The notes under the pieces: generated by a model
The model's database searches: none
Told to the model about the DNA's origin: nothing
Seen by the model: only the letters and a program-made list of their open reading frames with translations
Shown here: positions 1 through 8,429 of the stretch, one piece after another
Position numbering within the stretch: position 1 is the first letter of the stretch
Layout of the letters: each line of letters begins with the position of its first letter
Program-made: the position numbers and the translations under genes
From: Debaryomyces hansenii CBS767
Taxonomy: Eukaryota; Ascomycota; Pichiomycetes; Serinales; Debaryomycetaceae
DNA length: 64,000 nucleotides
Assembly: GCF_000006445.2 (NCBI RefSeq)
Contig: NC_006048.2
Coordinates: 558,001-622,000 of the forward strand
Reading direction: 5' to 3'

Positions 1-1204
1 AGCACTTTTATATCACCATTATCCAATATGCTGACCAAGCCATAATTATTTGGTTCTTGAGAATATTCATATACTAATCCACCGCTAAATATTTTGTTCA
101 TCTTTGATGAATATAATGTTTGTACTTCATCAAACCTTCTAGGAAGTACTTCATTGCACCCATATCTAATGGTTGGTTAGTATTGGTTCTTGTGAACTTG
201 GAAAAAATTTACATACTCAGAGAGGAATACCGGCCGCGAAAAAGAACTATAATCATTGGCAAGAATATTATATCCACTGGTGTAGAATGTCTGTTCTCCA
301 CACCATTGATATGAATTGACCCCATAAAAATCAACTGAATCTGTTACACTATCATCAACACATTCAAGATATTCTGAAAATGAAACTCGGTAATCTAAAT
401 CATCAGCTGCTGAATATCCTACGGGTATTTGACGAGGTGAGTTATAATCAATATACTTTTTGAGATTCCGTATTACTGCTTTGACGTATGTGGGTGAATT
501 CTAAAATCATATGTTAGTTGTCTATATGAGCTTGATTCATCATTTAAATGACTTTTATAAGTAATTTATAAAGAGTTCATTAATTTAGTTCTATCTACGT
601 ACTTTGGCTGATATTTTATCATTGACGATTTCGTTCCCCGCGAAGAAACCAAGAGTATTATTGTAATATGAAAACTGTTCCACGACTTTATAGATATTTT
701 TCAAATATTGCTCATTATATGTCTTCCATGGCTCATTTCTATTCAAGTGATGATTGGGCAAAGGTGAATTCACGTCAAGTACCAAATAAATGCCCGCTGC
801 AGCCAACATTGACATACATATATCGTGGTTAAGATCTGCATTAATCGAATAAATACGAATGGTCTAATTTCTTGTTAGTATTCCTTATGTAGTCCTTTAG
901 ACAAATAAATACATACGTTGATCCCCAAATCCTGAAGCATTATTATATCTCGAACACATTCTTTTGGATCCGATAAAGGGTCCTTAGTATCTGTAACTCC
1001 TGAAGAACCCCCTGGTTGGTAATCAACTCCTTTGATAAAAAACTGATTGGTTTGTTAGTTGAATTCCAGAACCAATAAACGTATAAAACATACCGGCTCC
1101 TGTGTAACGCTGTCAACGAAAGACTTTCCTCGTATTGTAATTGGGTGAATGAAGGCCTCTACAGACTTCAAAATTAAGCATGTAATAACAAGAAAGCATC
1201 TCAT
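1..1204 (-). CDS. GH72 1,3-beta-glucanosyltransferase (Gas/Phr family), five exons visible, 3' end cut by window edge
   Basis: Reading the minus strand with consensus splice sites gives exons 1204-1094, 1042-917, 863-603, 500-217 and 165-1, with introns of 51, 53, 102 and 51 nt. Each intron has GTATGT or GTACGT and a CTAAC-type branch point. The product starts with a signal peptide ([17 protein letters not shown]) and continues with GH72 blocks: [12 protein letters not shown], the acid/base motif AGNEI (Glu about residue 157), and the nucleophile SEYGC (Glu about residue 261, its codon split by intron 4). Both Glu positions are close to E161 and E262 of Gas1. Family members remodel cell-wall beta-1,3-glucan at the outer membrane face and are GPI-anchored; the C-terminus that would show an anchor lies outside. 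Four introns in 1.2 kb is unusual for a yeast gene. Which Gas/Phr subgroup it belongs to (a sporulation-type Gas2/Gas4 is possible) cannot be decided here. Confidence 0.88.
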
Positions 1205-1514
1205 ATTGAATTATCTATTATGTTAAAGAGAAAGAAAGGTAAAGGCGGAAACCTAATATGCCTTTAAATAGGTGCAAAAACATGTACACAGAAGTGCAAC
1301 CTCAAAAGTTTTATCTTAATTAGTACAAAAATTATTCGAATAATATTTTAAACAACGATAGAATGAATACTACATAATGGATATCAGCATTTTTAAGCCT
1401 TGAAGTTTATATATGAATACTATAACCAATATATTATGAAACATTATTACCATTAAAAAAACCAAGTGTTTATCTTTGTATAAAAAATTAGATACTTTCA
1501 AAGTATAACAATCT
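1205..1514. other. Intergenic region upstream of the GH72 gene and the tRNA pair
   Basis: AT-rich region of about 310 bases. It should hold the GH72 promoter (minus strand) and the 5' flank of the tRNA pair (plus strand). I see a TATA-like TTTAAATA stretch near 1262-1270 and no convincing open reading frame or RNA gene. Confidence 0.5.
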
Positions 1515-1587
1515 GCCTGCGTAGCGTAATGGTTAACGCGTTTGACTTCTAATCAAAAGATTGCGGGTTCGACTCCCGCCGTGGGTT
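1515..1587 (+). tRNA. tRNA-Arg (anticodon TCT)
   Basis: A 73-base cloverleaf: acceptor strands GCCTGCG/CGTGGGT, anticodon loop CTTCTAA with TCT, and T-arm/B-box GGTTCGACTCC. No intron. It closely resembles the S. cerevisiae tRNA-Arg(UCU) sequence. The tRNA-Phe gene follows after only 7 bases with no T-run between, so the two are probably made as one dicistronic Pol III transcript driven by the Arg internal promoter. An identical copy lies at 51712-51784. Confidence 0.95.
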
Positions 1588-1594
1588 TGTATGT

Positions 1595-1685
1595 GCGGAT
1601 TTAGCTCAGTTGGGAGAGCGTCAGACTGAAGTCAACTTCAGTCCAGTTAATCTGAAGGTCCTGTGTTCGATCCACAGAATTCGCA
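1595..1685 (+). tRNA. tRNA-Phe (anticodon GAA) with 18-base intron
   Basis: Acceptor GCGGATT/AATTCGC with discriminator A, D-arm TAGCTCAGTTGGGAGAGC, anticodon GAA, T-arm TGTTCGATCC. The body is nearly identical to yeast tRNA-Phe. An 18-base intron (1632-1649) sits at the canonical 37/38 position. This tRNA is a known substrate of Trm7 with Trm732 (2'-O-methylation of C32); genes for both proteins are in this window. An identical copy lies at 51792-51882. Confidence 0.96.
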
Positions 1686-1693
1686 TTTTTTTT
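1686..1693 (+). terminator. Pol III terminator after the tRNA-Arg/Phe pair
   Basis: A run of eight T directly after the discriminator base of tRNA-Phe. It is the first T-run longer than three after the start of tRNA-Arg, consistent with co-transcription of the pair. Confidence 0.85.
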
Positions 1694-1885
1694 CTCTTCT
1701 AAGATTAGGAAGAAATAAAAAAGGTTTGTTAAGTATATATATAGGCGAAATCGATCAAAATATACAACAAGATAGTCGGTTAAATAAATGATAGCTGAGC
1801 TTAGATAACGAATAGTTTTATATTCATAGGCTATTCGATTAGCGGTGAAAAGATTAACTAACTAGGTAAAAATGTTATTATGCTA

Positions 1886-4800
1886 TTATATTTCAACGTA
1901 TTTCAGAACAGAGACCAAACCACTTTCTTTATTAGCCCAGCTAACATAATTGGGACTGTAGTGCAATACTTCACCATAGGCAGGGATTCTTTCATCCTCT
2001 GATTTATTCTCATTGTTGGCGTAACCTAAATTACCCCAAAAACATTCAACCTGTATTCCTAAATTGTTAAAATCTGTCGTATATGGAACATTGGTATTTT
2101 CATTTTCAGCCAGAACAGAATCCACGAATTTAGGCATCCATTGGAATCCAACATGATAAGGCTTATCCCAAGACAATTTGTTTAATTCTAGTTTATCGAT
2201 TCCATTCAAATTTTTATAAATGTATGTACCCTTTTTATCTCTGGAGAAACCTTCTGGAAGATTAGCTAGTTGAAATTCAGATACTTCGAACGGAAACAAC
2301 TTGTTCGATGAGTTCTCATAATTATTGTCTTCATATACTAAGATGGTTCTGACTAGGCTTTGTTTTGAATTCTCGAAGTTTGAATTATTGAAAGACAAGC
2401 GACAAACTCTATTTTCTGGTACATTAATTTTTATCTCCCCTGATAATAAGCCATAAGGGTAGTCGGAGGAAGAATTTTTCAAAACTTGTACGTCTAAATA
2501 GTCATTAAAATCAGTTACATCAGGCGATAAATTAGGCAGCAACAAAGTCTTATATGAACATAACTGCATACCATCTTGTAAGTTATTACACTCTAAGGAT
2601 TCATTAGTTTCTTTAAGAGATGGTAGATCAAGCAAAACATTATTCATTGGAGATCCGTATCTTCCAAAAACATTAACAACACTTATATCTGAAGATTCAT
2701 CCAAATTAATTGACTGAACAAATCTTAATTTCAAGGGATTCAATTGATCAAATGGGGATTTTAAAAATATGCTAATAAATCCCAGACAAAAAACTAAGAC
2801 TAATGCTGTTACCAAGAGCCTATTGATCTTGAAAATAAACGGTAAGAATGGTATTGCTAATGTTACTGCAACTAATTGAATTAGATCAAAAATCAACTTC
2901 TCTGCGTTAAGTGATTCTTGAATCGATTTATTCAAACCGCTCAACAATAGCGATCCGGTGTTATAAACAATTAATGAAGATAATGGAACGATGACAACAT
3001 ACTGAATAGACCAGTCATAACTGAATGACTTACGCAAATTTTTCACTAGATTATTTGTGACTTGTGACAGCGAGGAATTTAAAGATACTGATGAATTTGA
3101 CAGTATAGGTTCTCCTGATTCTAATTCTGCTTCATTTGAACCATAGTTGTTATGTTCTTCGCGAGAAAGCAAAGCTTGACAAGCTTCATCATCATTATTT
3201 CTAAGTTCATCAGGCGTAGTTTTTTTGAAAGACCAGCTAAATAAGCCAAATAATGCACCAATAGACTGTAATAAGAATAACATAATTAATGGAAACTCTC
3301 CAGTATGGTCATTTCCAATTTTATTTTTTGAAAGCTTATTTGTTGAAACTATCAATAAAACCCAATAAATAAACGAAGTTTGGATTATTAAGATCAATTT
3401 TTCATCATGATATAACCCCTTATATCCTTTGAAGATAAAGTTGATACCATTCAAAAATAAGTAATTTAGCAACAAAAACAACGAATATAAAGTAGACACA
3501 ATCGAATCATATGAAGAATTTGGTAAAAACTCATTAATTGACGCAATCACGTTGTGAGTAATGATATTCAAAATACAAATGGAAAGCACAAGGGATACAG
3601 GGAATTTAATCGCATTAATAAAGCCAATGTGCCAATTCTTTTTGTAGTTAAAAATAATGACTAAGAGTGGCAAACTTATTAATGGAATAACAGCCAAGCA
3701 CGTAACATTGATAAGTACCAACTGTGAAGCAGGAATAACAAAGAACCAATTGAAGAAACTCGAGAAGATAGCAAATTCACGGCTTTTTTCATCAGATTCT
3801 GGGGATGTATCCTCGTCATCCAAATCAATACGTTGGGAGGAAACAATTTCCACAAAATCCAACGAATTTGATAACATGTGCCACAACGATTTAATGTCGA
3901 TATTTTTAATACTATCACTTGCAGTATGATATATATCTCTAGGCTTATAAAATGCCAAGTCAATCCCTCTTATTCCGCCATTTTCTTTATAAATCTTATA
4001 ATCGGTTTCACTATGGATGAGATGATTATTAAATCCCTGTTGGAATAAAGATGTTCCGAATGGGTATCTCACATGCTTAAAATATTTAACAATACCATAA
4101 TCAGTGCCCCTGAACAACACTGCTTTACCGCCTGCTCCTGTACCTTCTAAATTCAAAAAGTATCTCACTTGTTTAAACCACGGATGATGCAAGAACGACG
4201 TAGCACCCATTAAACCAAATTCTTCATTATTGTTAAAATTCAAGATAATAGTACGCATTGGCTGATCAATGCCATCTGAGCTATAATAATTAAGTATTCC
4301 CAACAACGACGCAATACCCATACCATCATCAGTTACACCAAAACTAGAAGGAACTGAATCAAAATGTGCGCTAACTAACAACGCCGGCAAACTGCTATCG
4401 CTACCATTTATTCTCACCAACAAATTATTACTTTCGTAATATGTCACTTGATTATACAAGTCGTTTTCAGTCTTGAATATGATATTATTGGTGTAATTCA
4501 CATCGTTATCGCATTCGATAAACAAACTTTTCCCAATCAATTCCGTAATTTTTGCTTCAAGGTAATCGTGAACATAATCATTCCCTTTAGACGTATAAGG
4601 ATGTTCTTCTTTGCCTATCTTCTGCAAGTCTAACCATGAATTATCTAAAATAGTTCTCTCCAAATTATTGGTAGGTAACTTAACAGAAAAATCAAGACTA
4701 TTGCTCAATTCAACTAAAATTAACGTAGCAATAATTGTTATAAATACAAATAACGTAACAGAAGTCTTTCTATACCCAAATATTGCTCTAATAAATCTTA

Positions 4801-4936
4801 TGAAGACATTTGGTTTCGATGACTTGTACGATGCTATCTGCTTGCTTTGTTGATGACTCCTATTTCCCGAAGCATTCGAAGTTTCAGATAATCTATGTGA
4901 TGGACTGTTTCCAGTCCCCAGTTCGGTTTCCGCCAT
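1886..4936 (-). CDS. PFF1: Vacuolar membrane M28 metalloprotease, Pff1 type
   Basis: 1016 residues. After a hydrophilic N-terminus comes one membrane segment (about 60-76) and then an M28 zinc peptidase domain. Visible metal and catalytic residues are His191 and Asp193 in SAHFDSV, Asp203/204 in VTDDGMG, Glu238/239 in NNNEEFG, and the NLEGTGAGG block near 262-270. The middle third holds several hydrophobic segments (roughly 390-550 and 650-740), giving a multi-spanning membrane protein. The C-terminal third is hydrophilic and probably lumenal. Length and architecture fit Pff1, the S. cerevisiae multi-spanning vacuolar membrane protease (YBR074W). There the neighbour is RDH54 (YBR073W), which is also nearby here. 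Substrates are unknown. HEM12 is divergent, 200 bases away. Confidence 0.93.
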   Translation of the reverse strand: MAETELGTGNSPSHRLSETSNASGNRSHQQSKQIASYKSSKPNVFIRFIRAIFGYRKTSVTLFVFITIIATLILVELSNSLDFSVKLPTNNLERTILDNSWLDLQKIGKEEHPYTSKGNDYVHDYLEAKITELIGKSLFIECDNDVNYTNNIIFKTENDLYNQVTYYESNNLLVRINGSDSSLPALLVSAHFDSVPSSFGVTDDGMGIASLLGILNYYSSDGIDQPMRTIILNFNNNEEFGLMGATSFLHHPWFKQVRYFLNLEGTGAGGKAVLFRGTDYGIVKYFKHVRYPFGTSLFQQGFNNHLIHSETDYKIYKENGGIRGIDLAFYKPRDIYHTASDSIKNIDIKSLWHMLSNSLDFVEIVSSQRIDLDDEDTSPESDEKSREFAIFSSFFNWFFVIPASQLVLINVTCLAVIPLISLPLLVIIFNYKKNWHIGFINAIKFPVSLVLSICILNIITHNVIASINEFLPNSSYDSIVSTLYSLFLLLNYLFLNGINFIFKGYKGLYHDEKLILIIQTSFIYWVLLIVSTNKLSKNKIGNDHTGEFPLIMLFLLQSIGALFGLFSWSFKKTTPDELRNNDDEACQALLSREEHNNYGSNEAELESGEPILSNSSVSLNSSLSQVTNNLVKNLRKSFSYDWSIQYVVIVPLSSLIVYNTGSLLLSGLNKSIQESLNAEKLIFDLIQLVAVTLAIPFLPFIFKINRLLVTALVLVFCLGFISIFLKSPFDQLNPLKLRFVQSINLDESSDISVVNVFGRYGSPMNNVLLDLPSLKETNESLECNNLQDGMQLCSYKTLLLPNLSPDVTDFNDYLDVQVLKNSSSDYPYGLLSGEIKINVPENRVCRLSFNNSNFENSKQSLVRTILVYEDNNYENSSNKLFPFEVSEFQLANLPEGFSRDKKGTYIYKNLNGIDKLELNKLSWDKPYHVGFQWMPKFVDSVLAENENTNVPYTTDFNNLGIQVECFWGNLGYANNENKSEDERIPAYGEVLHYSPNYVSWANKESGLVSVLKYVEI

Positions 4937-5136
4937 TTATAAGGTGATTAGAATGAAGTTTTCTTATCGTCGGCTTTTATTTACTAGTATAAACATGGCC
5001 TGTTTAGAGGATGGGGATGGGGAATAATTGTCAAGCGCGCACCTTCATCAAAATGTAAATTCTTACATACTTTCTCTTCAACGTTCTTAAGCAATTGAAG
5101 AATTAGAGACTTAAAAAAGACGTTAAGATATACAAA

Positions 5137-6276
5137 ATGCCAGAATTTGCCCCATTAAAGAATGATTTAATTCTTAGAGCAGCTAGAGGTGAAAAGGTTG
5201 AGAGACCACCTATGTGGATCATGGTATGTACATTCACTTCTTTATGCTGATTACAGCTACTAACAATGTAATAGAGACAAGCAGGTCGTTATTTACCAGA
5301 GTATCATGAAGTCAAAGGAAAGCTTGATTTTTTCGAAACTTGTAGAAATGCAGAAATAGCAGCGGAAATTACTATTCAGCCAATAGAGCATTTCAATGGT
5401 TTAATCGATGCAGCTATTATCTTCAGTGATATTTTAGTTATTCCTCAAGTTATGGGATTTGAAATTGAGATGGTTGAAGGTAAAGGGCCAGTATTCGTGG
5501 ATCCATTGAGATCGCCAAAGGATTTGTCAAGGGTTAATTACAAACCCGATATATTGAAGGGGTTGGATTGGGCGTTTAAAGCAATCACCCTTACAAGAAC
5601 TAAATTGAATGGACGTGTTCCATTATTAGGGTTCTGTGGTGCGCCATGGACTTTGTTGGTGTATATGACCGAAGGCCAAGGTTCAAAAATGTTTAGATAT
5701 GCCAAGGAGTGGATATACGAGCACACCGAAGAGTCTCACAAATTATTACAAGCTACAACCGATGCATGTATTGAGTTCTTGGCTCAGCAAGTAGTTGCCG
5801 GTGCCCAAATGTTACAAGTTTTTGAGTCGTGGGCTAGTGAATTAGGACCTAACGAGTTTAATGAATTTTCATTACCATACTTGCGTCAAATCAGTGAGAA
5901 ATTGCCAAAGAGATTACAAGAGTTAGGAATTACCGAAAAGATTCCTCTTACTGTCTTCGCAAAGGGTGCATGGTATGCTTTGGATTCTCTTTGCGATTCT
6001 GGTTATGATACCGTTTCTTTAGATTGGTTGTACAAGCCAGAGGATGCTGTTAAAGTGGTCAATGGCAGAAGAATCACCTTACAAGGTAATTTAGATCCTG
6101 GTACTATCTATGGTTCTGATGAAGTTATCTCTAAGAAAGTTGAACAGATGATCAAAGGGTTTGGTGGTGGAAAACAAAACTACATTATAAACTTTGGCCA
6201 TGGTACTCACCCATTTATGAAGCCTGAAAAAGTGGAGCATTTTTTGAAAGAGTGCCATAGGTTTGGCCTGCAATAG
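5137..6276 (+). CDS. HEM12: Uroporphyrinogen decarboxylase
   Basis: Two exons, 5137-5223 and 5275-6276, split by a 51-base intron (GTATGT, branch point CTACTAAC at 5257-5264, TAG). Spliced length is 362 residues, the same as S. cerevisiae Hem12. The N-terminal block PPMWIM joins [10 protein letters not shown] across the splice; this contains the substrate-binding Arg of the family. Other conserved blocks are [33 protein letters not shown] and NFGHGTHPF. The enzyme decarboxylates uroporphyrinogen III to coproporphyrinogen III in cytosolic heme synthesis. The penultimate sense codon is CTG at 6268-6270, at a position where the S. cerevisiae protein has Ser, which supports CUG-Ser decoding. Confidence 0.97.
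5224..5274 (+). other. HEM12 spliceosomal intron
   Basis: 51 bases: 5' GTATGT, branch sequence TACTAAC at 5258-5264, 3' AATAG only ten bases after the branch sequence. Removing it restores the uninterrupted conserved block at the uroporphyrinogen decarboxylase N-terminus. The very short branch-to-acceptor distance recurs in the other introns of this window. Confidence 0.95.
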
Positions 6277-6497
6277 GTAAATGATAGTTCGCTTTCATCT
6301 ATAGACTTTTCAAACTTTGGTTTGTCTTGACTGTATAAATGTTGTTTAATTTTTTAGATTGTAAATATAAAATGAATCACTTTTTTGGTTAGTGTCTCTT
6401 ACCTTAGTATGACTCGATTTATTGATGCGAAAAAGTCAAAAATTGAAGTTTTTACTTCGAATCTTAGTACAAACTAGAAGAAGACTCACATTATAAT

Positions 6498-8402
6498 ATG
6501 GATAAAGTGAATAATACCGATATAGATGCTAATGATCTGTACTTGTATGACTTACCAGAGAAAATTCTTGGGTCATTGGAATTGATTTATTTTGATTCTT
6601 CAACCACAGTCGTTCCATCGCAATCTGTACCATCCACATCGACACAAGTGGTAGAGGTTAATACAGATACTAAAGAGGATAAGCCTATACAGAATATCAG
6701 TGTATGTTCTGTTTGCAAGCCTCAATATGATTTGAAAGCAACACAAAATGAGAAGAGAGATCATTATAGATCAGATTATCATAGATTGAATTTGAAAAGA
6801 TCAATCAGTAATTTGCCACCATTATCAGAATCAGAATTTGACAGGCTCATTGAAGAAGAGTCAATAGAAAGTATATCTGGTTCGGATGATAGTAGTGAAA
6901 GTGAATCAGAGGATGAGTTATCCTCGTCTACCAAGTTAGACACAATAATCGAAAAATTTGATAGCGTATCAATTGACAAGAATGAAACAAACGATGACGA
7001 GGAAGAAGGAACAATTAGTTATTTGAATACTAATTCTCCTTTTATTTATTTCAAATCTATATTAATTCCAGAAGGAAAAGTCTTCGGTGTGTATAAATCT
7101 GTTTTCACTGAAAGACAATTACAAGAAGACCCAGTGGAGACTCTTCGTTCATTCTCAAATCCACCTATCAAGACGAAGAAATCTGCCCTTCTCATGATTG
7201 GTGGTGGCCATTTCGCAGGCGCAATTATTTCACATATACCTAAGAACATCAAAGGTAATGCTCCTAATTTCAAAGAGTCGAAGCAAGAGCAATTAACAAA
7301 CATAATAGAATCTAAGACTTTTCATAGATATACTACAAGGAAAAAGCAAGGTGGATCTCAAAGCGCAAGTGATAATGCTAGAGGTAAAGCAAACTCGGCT
7401 GGGTCTAGCATTCGTAGATACAATGAGCAAGCGCTCACACGGGAAGTTAGAGACTTATTGATGTCATGGAAGGGTCATATTGATGATTGTACAAATATTT
7501 ATATAAGAGCGAATGGTCCATCAAGTAGGAGAATTCTTGTGGGATATGATGGTTGTGTTTTACATACCAGCGATGATAGGATAAGAAGCTTTCCATTTAC
7601 TACGAAAAGAGCAACGACATCAGAATTAAAGAAAGCATGGTCAAACTTATCGTATTTGACTATTCATGATATGCCAAAATCAAATGAAAAGTTAAAGAAA
7701 AGGTTACAGAAACAAAGGGATAACTTGAAAAATTCTCAGCAGCAACATTCAAAGAAACCTGAAGAAATTGTTCTCGATGAAAATGATAAACATTCCAATG
7801 AGTTGATAGGCTTTTTAAAGAAATCAAAAGCTCCAATGTTAGTCAACTATATTCATAAAAACAATTTGTCCCCTAATCATGAACTATCGCCTAAAGATCA
7901 ATACGTTCATAATCCGACTTTATTGCATTTCGCTTCATCTCAAGGTTTATCACATATGGTGCAAGTATTAATCGTTAACCTTAAAGCTGATCCAACTATT
8001 TCTAATCAATTCGGTAAGACACCGTTTGAACTAGCAGGAAATACAGCAACAAGAAGAGCATTTCAAATAGCAAGATATTCTTTAGGTGAGGACTACTGTG
8101 ATTGGCAATTATCAAAAGTAGGTAGTCCCAAATCAAAAGAGGAAGTTGAAAGAGAACAAAAAGAAGAACAAAAGAAAATAGACGAAGATAAGAAGAAAAT
8201 GATAGAAGATGAGTTAGCAAAACGCACAGAAATGGAACAGAAAAAACCGACGTACTCATCAGGCGGAACTTTGGGTAGTGGTAAAATACCTAGTTCTTTA
8301 ACTGAAACTAGCGGCCTTTCTGAACAGCAGAAGATGAGAATAATGAGAGAACAAAGAGCAAGAGCAGCTGAAGCCAGGATGAAAAGAATGCAAGGAAATT
8401 AA
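6498..8402 (+). CDS. VMS1: Vms1/ANKZF1 ribosome quality control peptidyl-tRNA hydrolase
   Basis: 634 residues. A C2H2-type zinc finger spans about 70-95, followed by an acidic Ser-rich linker. The Vms1-like release-factor (VLRF1) domain covers about 180-390 and includes MIGGGHFAGAI (233-243) and the GGSQ motif (285-288), whose Gln is the catalytic residue family-wide. Ankyrin-like repeats occur near 450-520. A charged coiled coil follows, ending in a VCP-interacting motif (RARAAEARMKRM) at the C-terminus. Vms1 cleaves peptidyl-tRNA on stalled 60S subunits and recruits Cdc48 at ribosomes and mitochondria. All domains look intact. It is a tandem neighbour of HEM12, as in S. cerevisiae (YDR047W/YDR049W), and its 3' end meets that of RDH54 with a gap of only 27 bases. 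Confidence 0.95.
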   Translation: MDKVNNTDIDANDLYLYDLPEKILGSLELIYFDSSTTVVPSQSVPSTSTQVVEVNTDTKEDKPIQNISVCSVCKPQYDLKATQNEKRDHYRSDYHRLNLKRSISNLPPLSESEFDRLIEEESIESISGSDDSSESESEDELSSSTKLDTIIEKFDSVSIDKNETNDDEEEGTISYLNTNSPFIYFKSILIPEGKVFGVYKSVFTERQLQEDPVETLRSFSNPPIKTKKSALLMIGGGHFAGAIISHIPKNIKGNAPNFKESKQEQLTNIIESKTFHRYTTRKKQGGSQSASDNARGKANSAGSSIRRYNEQALTREVRDLLMSWKGHIDDCTNIYIRANGPSSRRILVGYDGCVLHTSDDRIRSFPFTTKRATTSELKKAWSNLSYLTIHDMPKSNEKLKKRLQKQRDNLKNSQQQHSKKPEEIVLDENDKHSNELIGFLKKSKAPMLVNYIHKNNLSPNHELSPKDQYVHNPTLLHFASSQGLSHMVQVLIVNLKADPTISNQFGKTPFELAGNTATRRAFQIARYSLGEDYCDWQLSKVGSPKSKEEVEREQKEEQKKIDEDKKKMIEDELAKRTEMEQKKPTYSSGGTLGSGKIPSSLTETSGLSEQQKMRIMREQRARAAEARMKRMQGN

Positions 8403-8429
8403 ATTTAGGTTCTATAATTCTATAGATTT

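Noticed and set aside
591..815. 74-codon minus-strand ORF as a separate gene
   Set aside because: It is part of exon 3 of the GH72 gene, read past its donor site.
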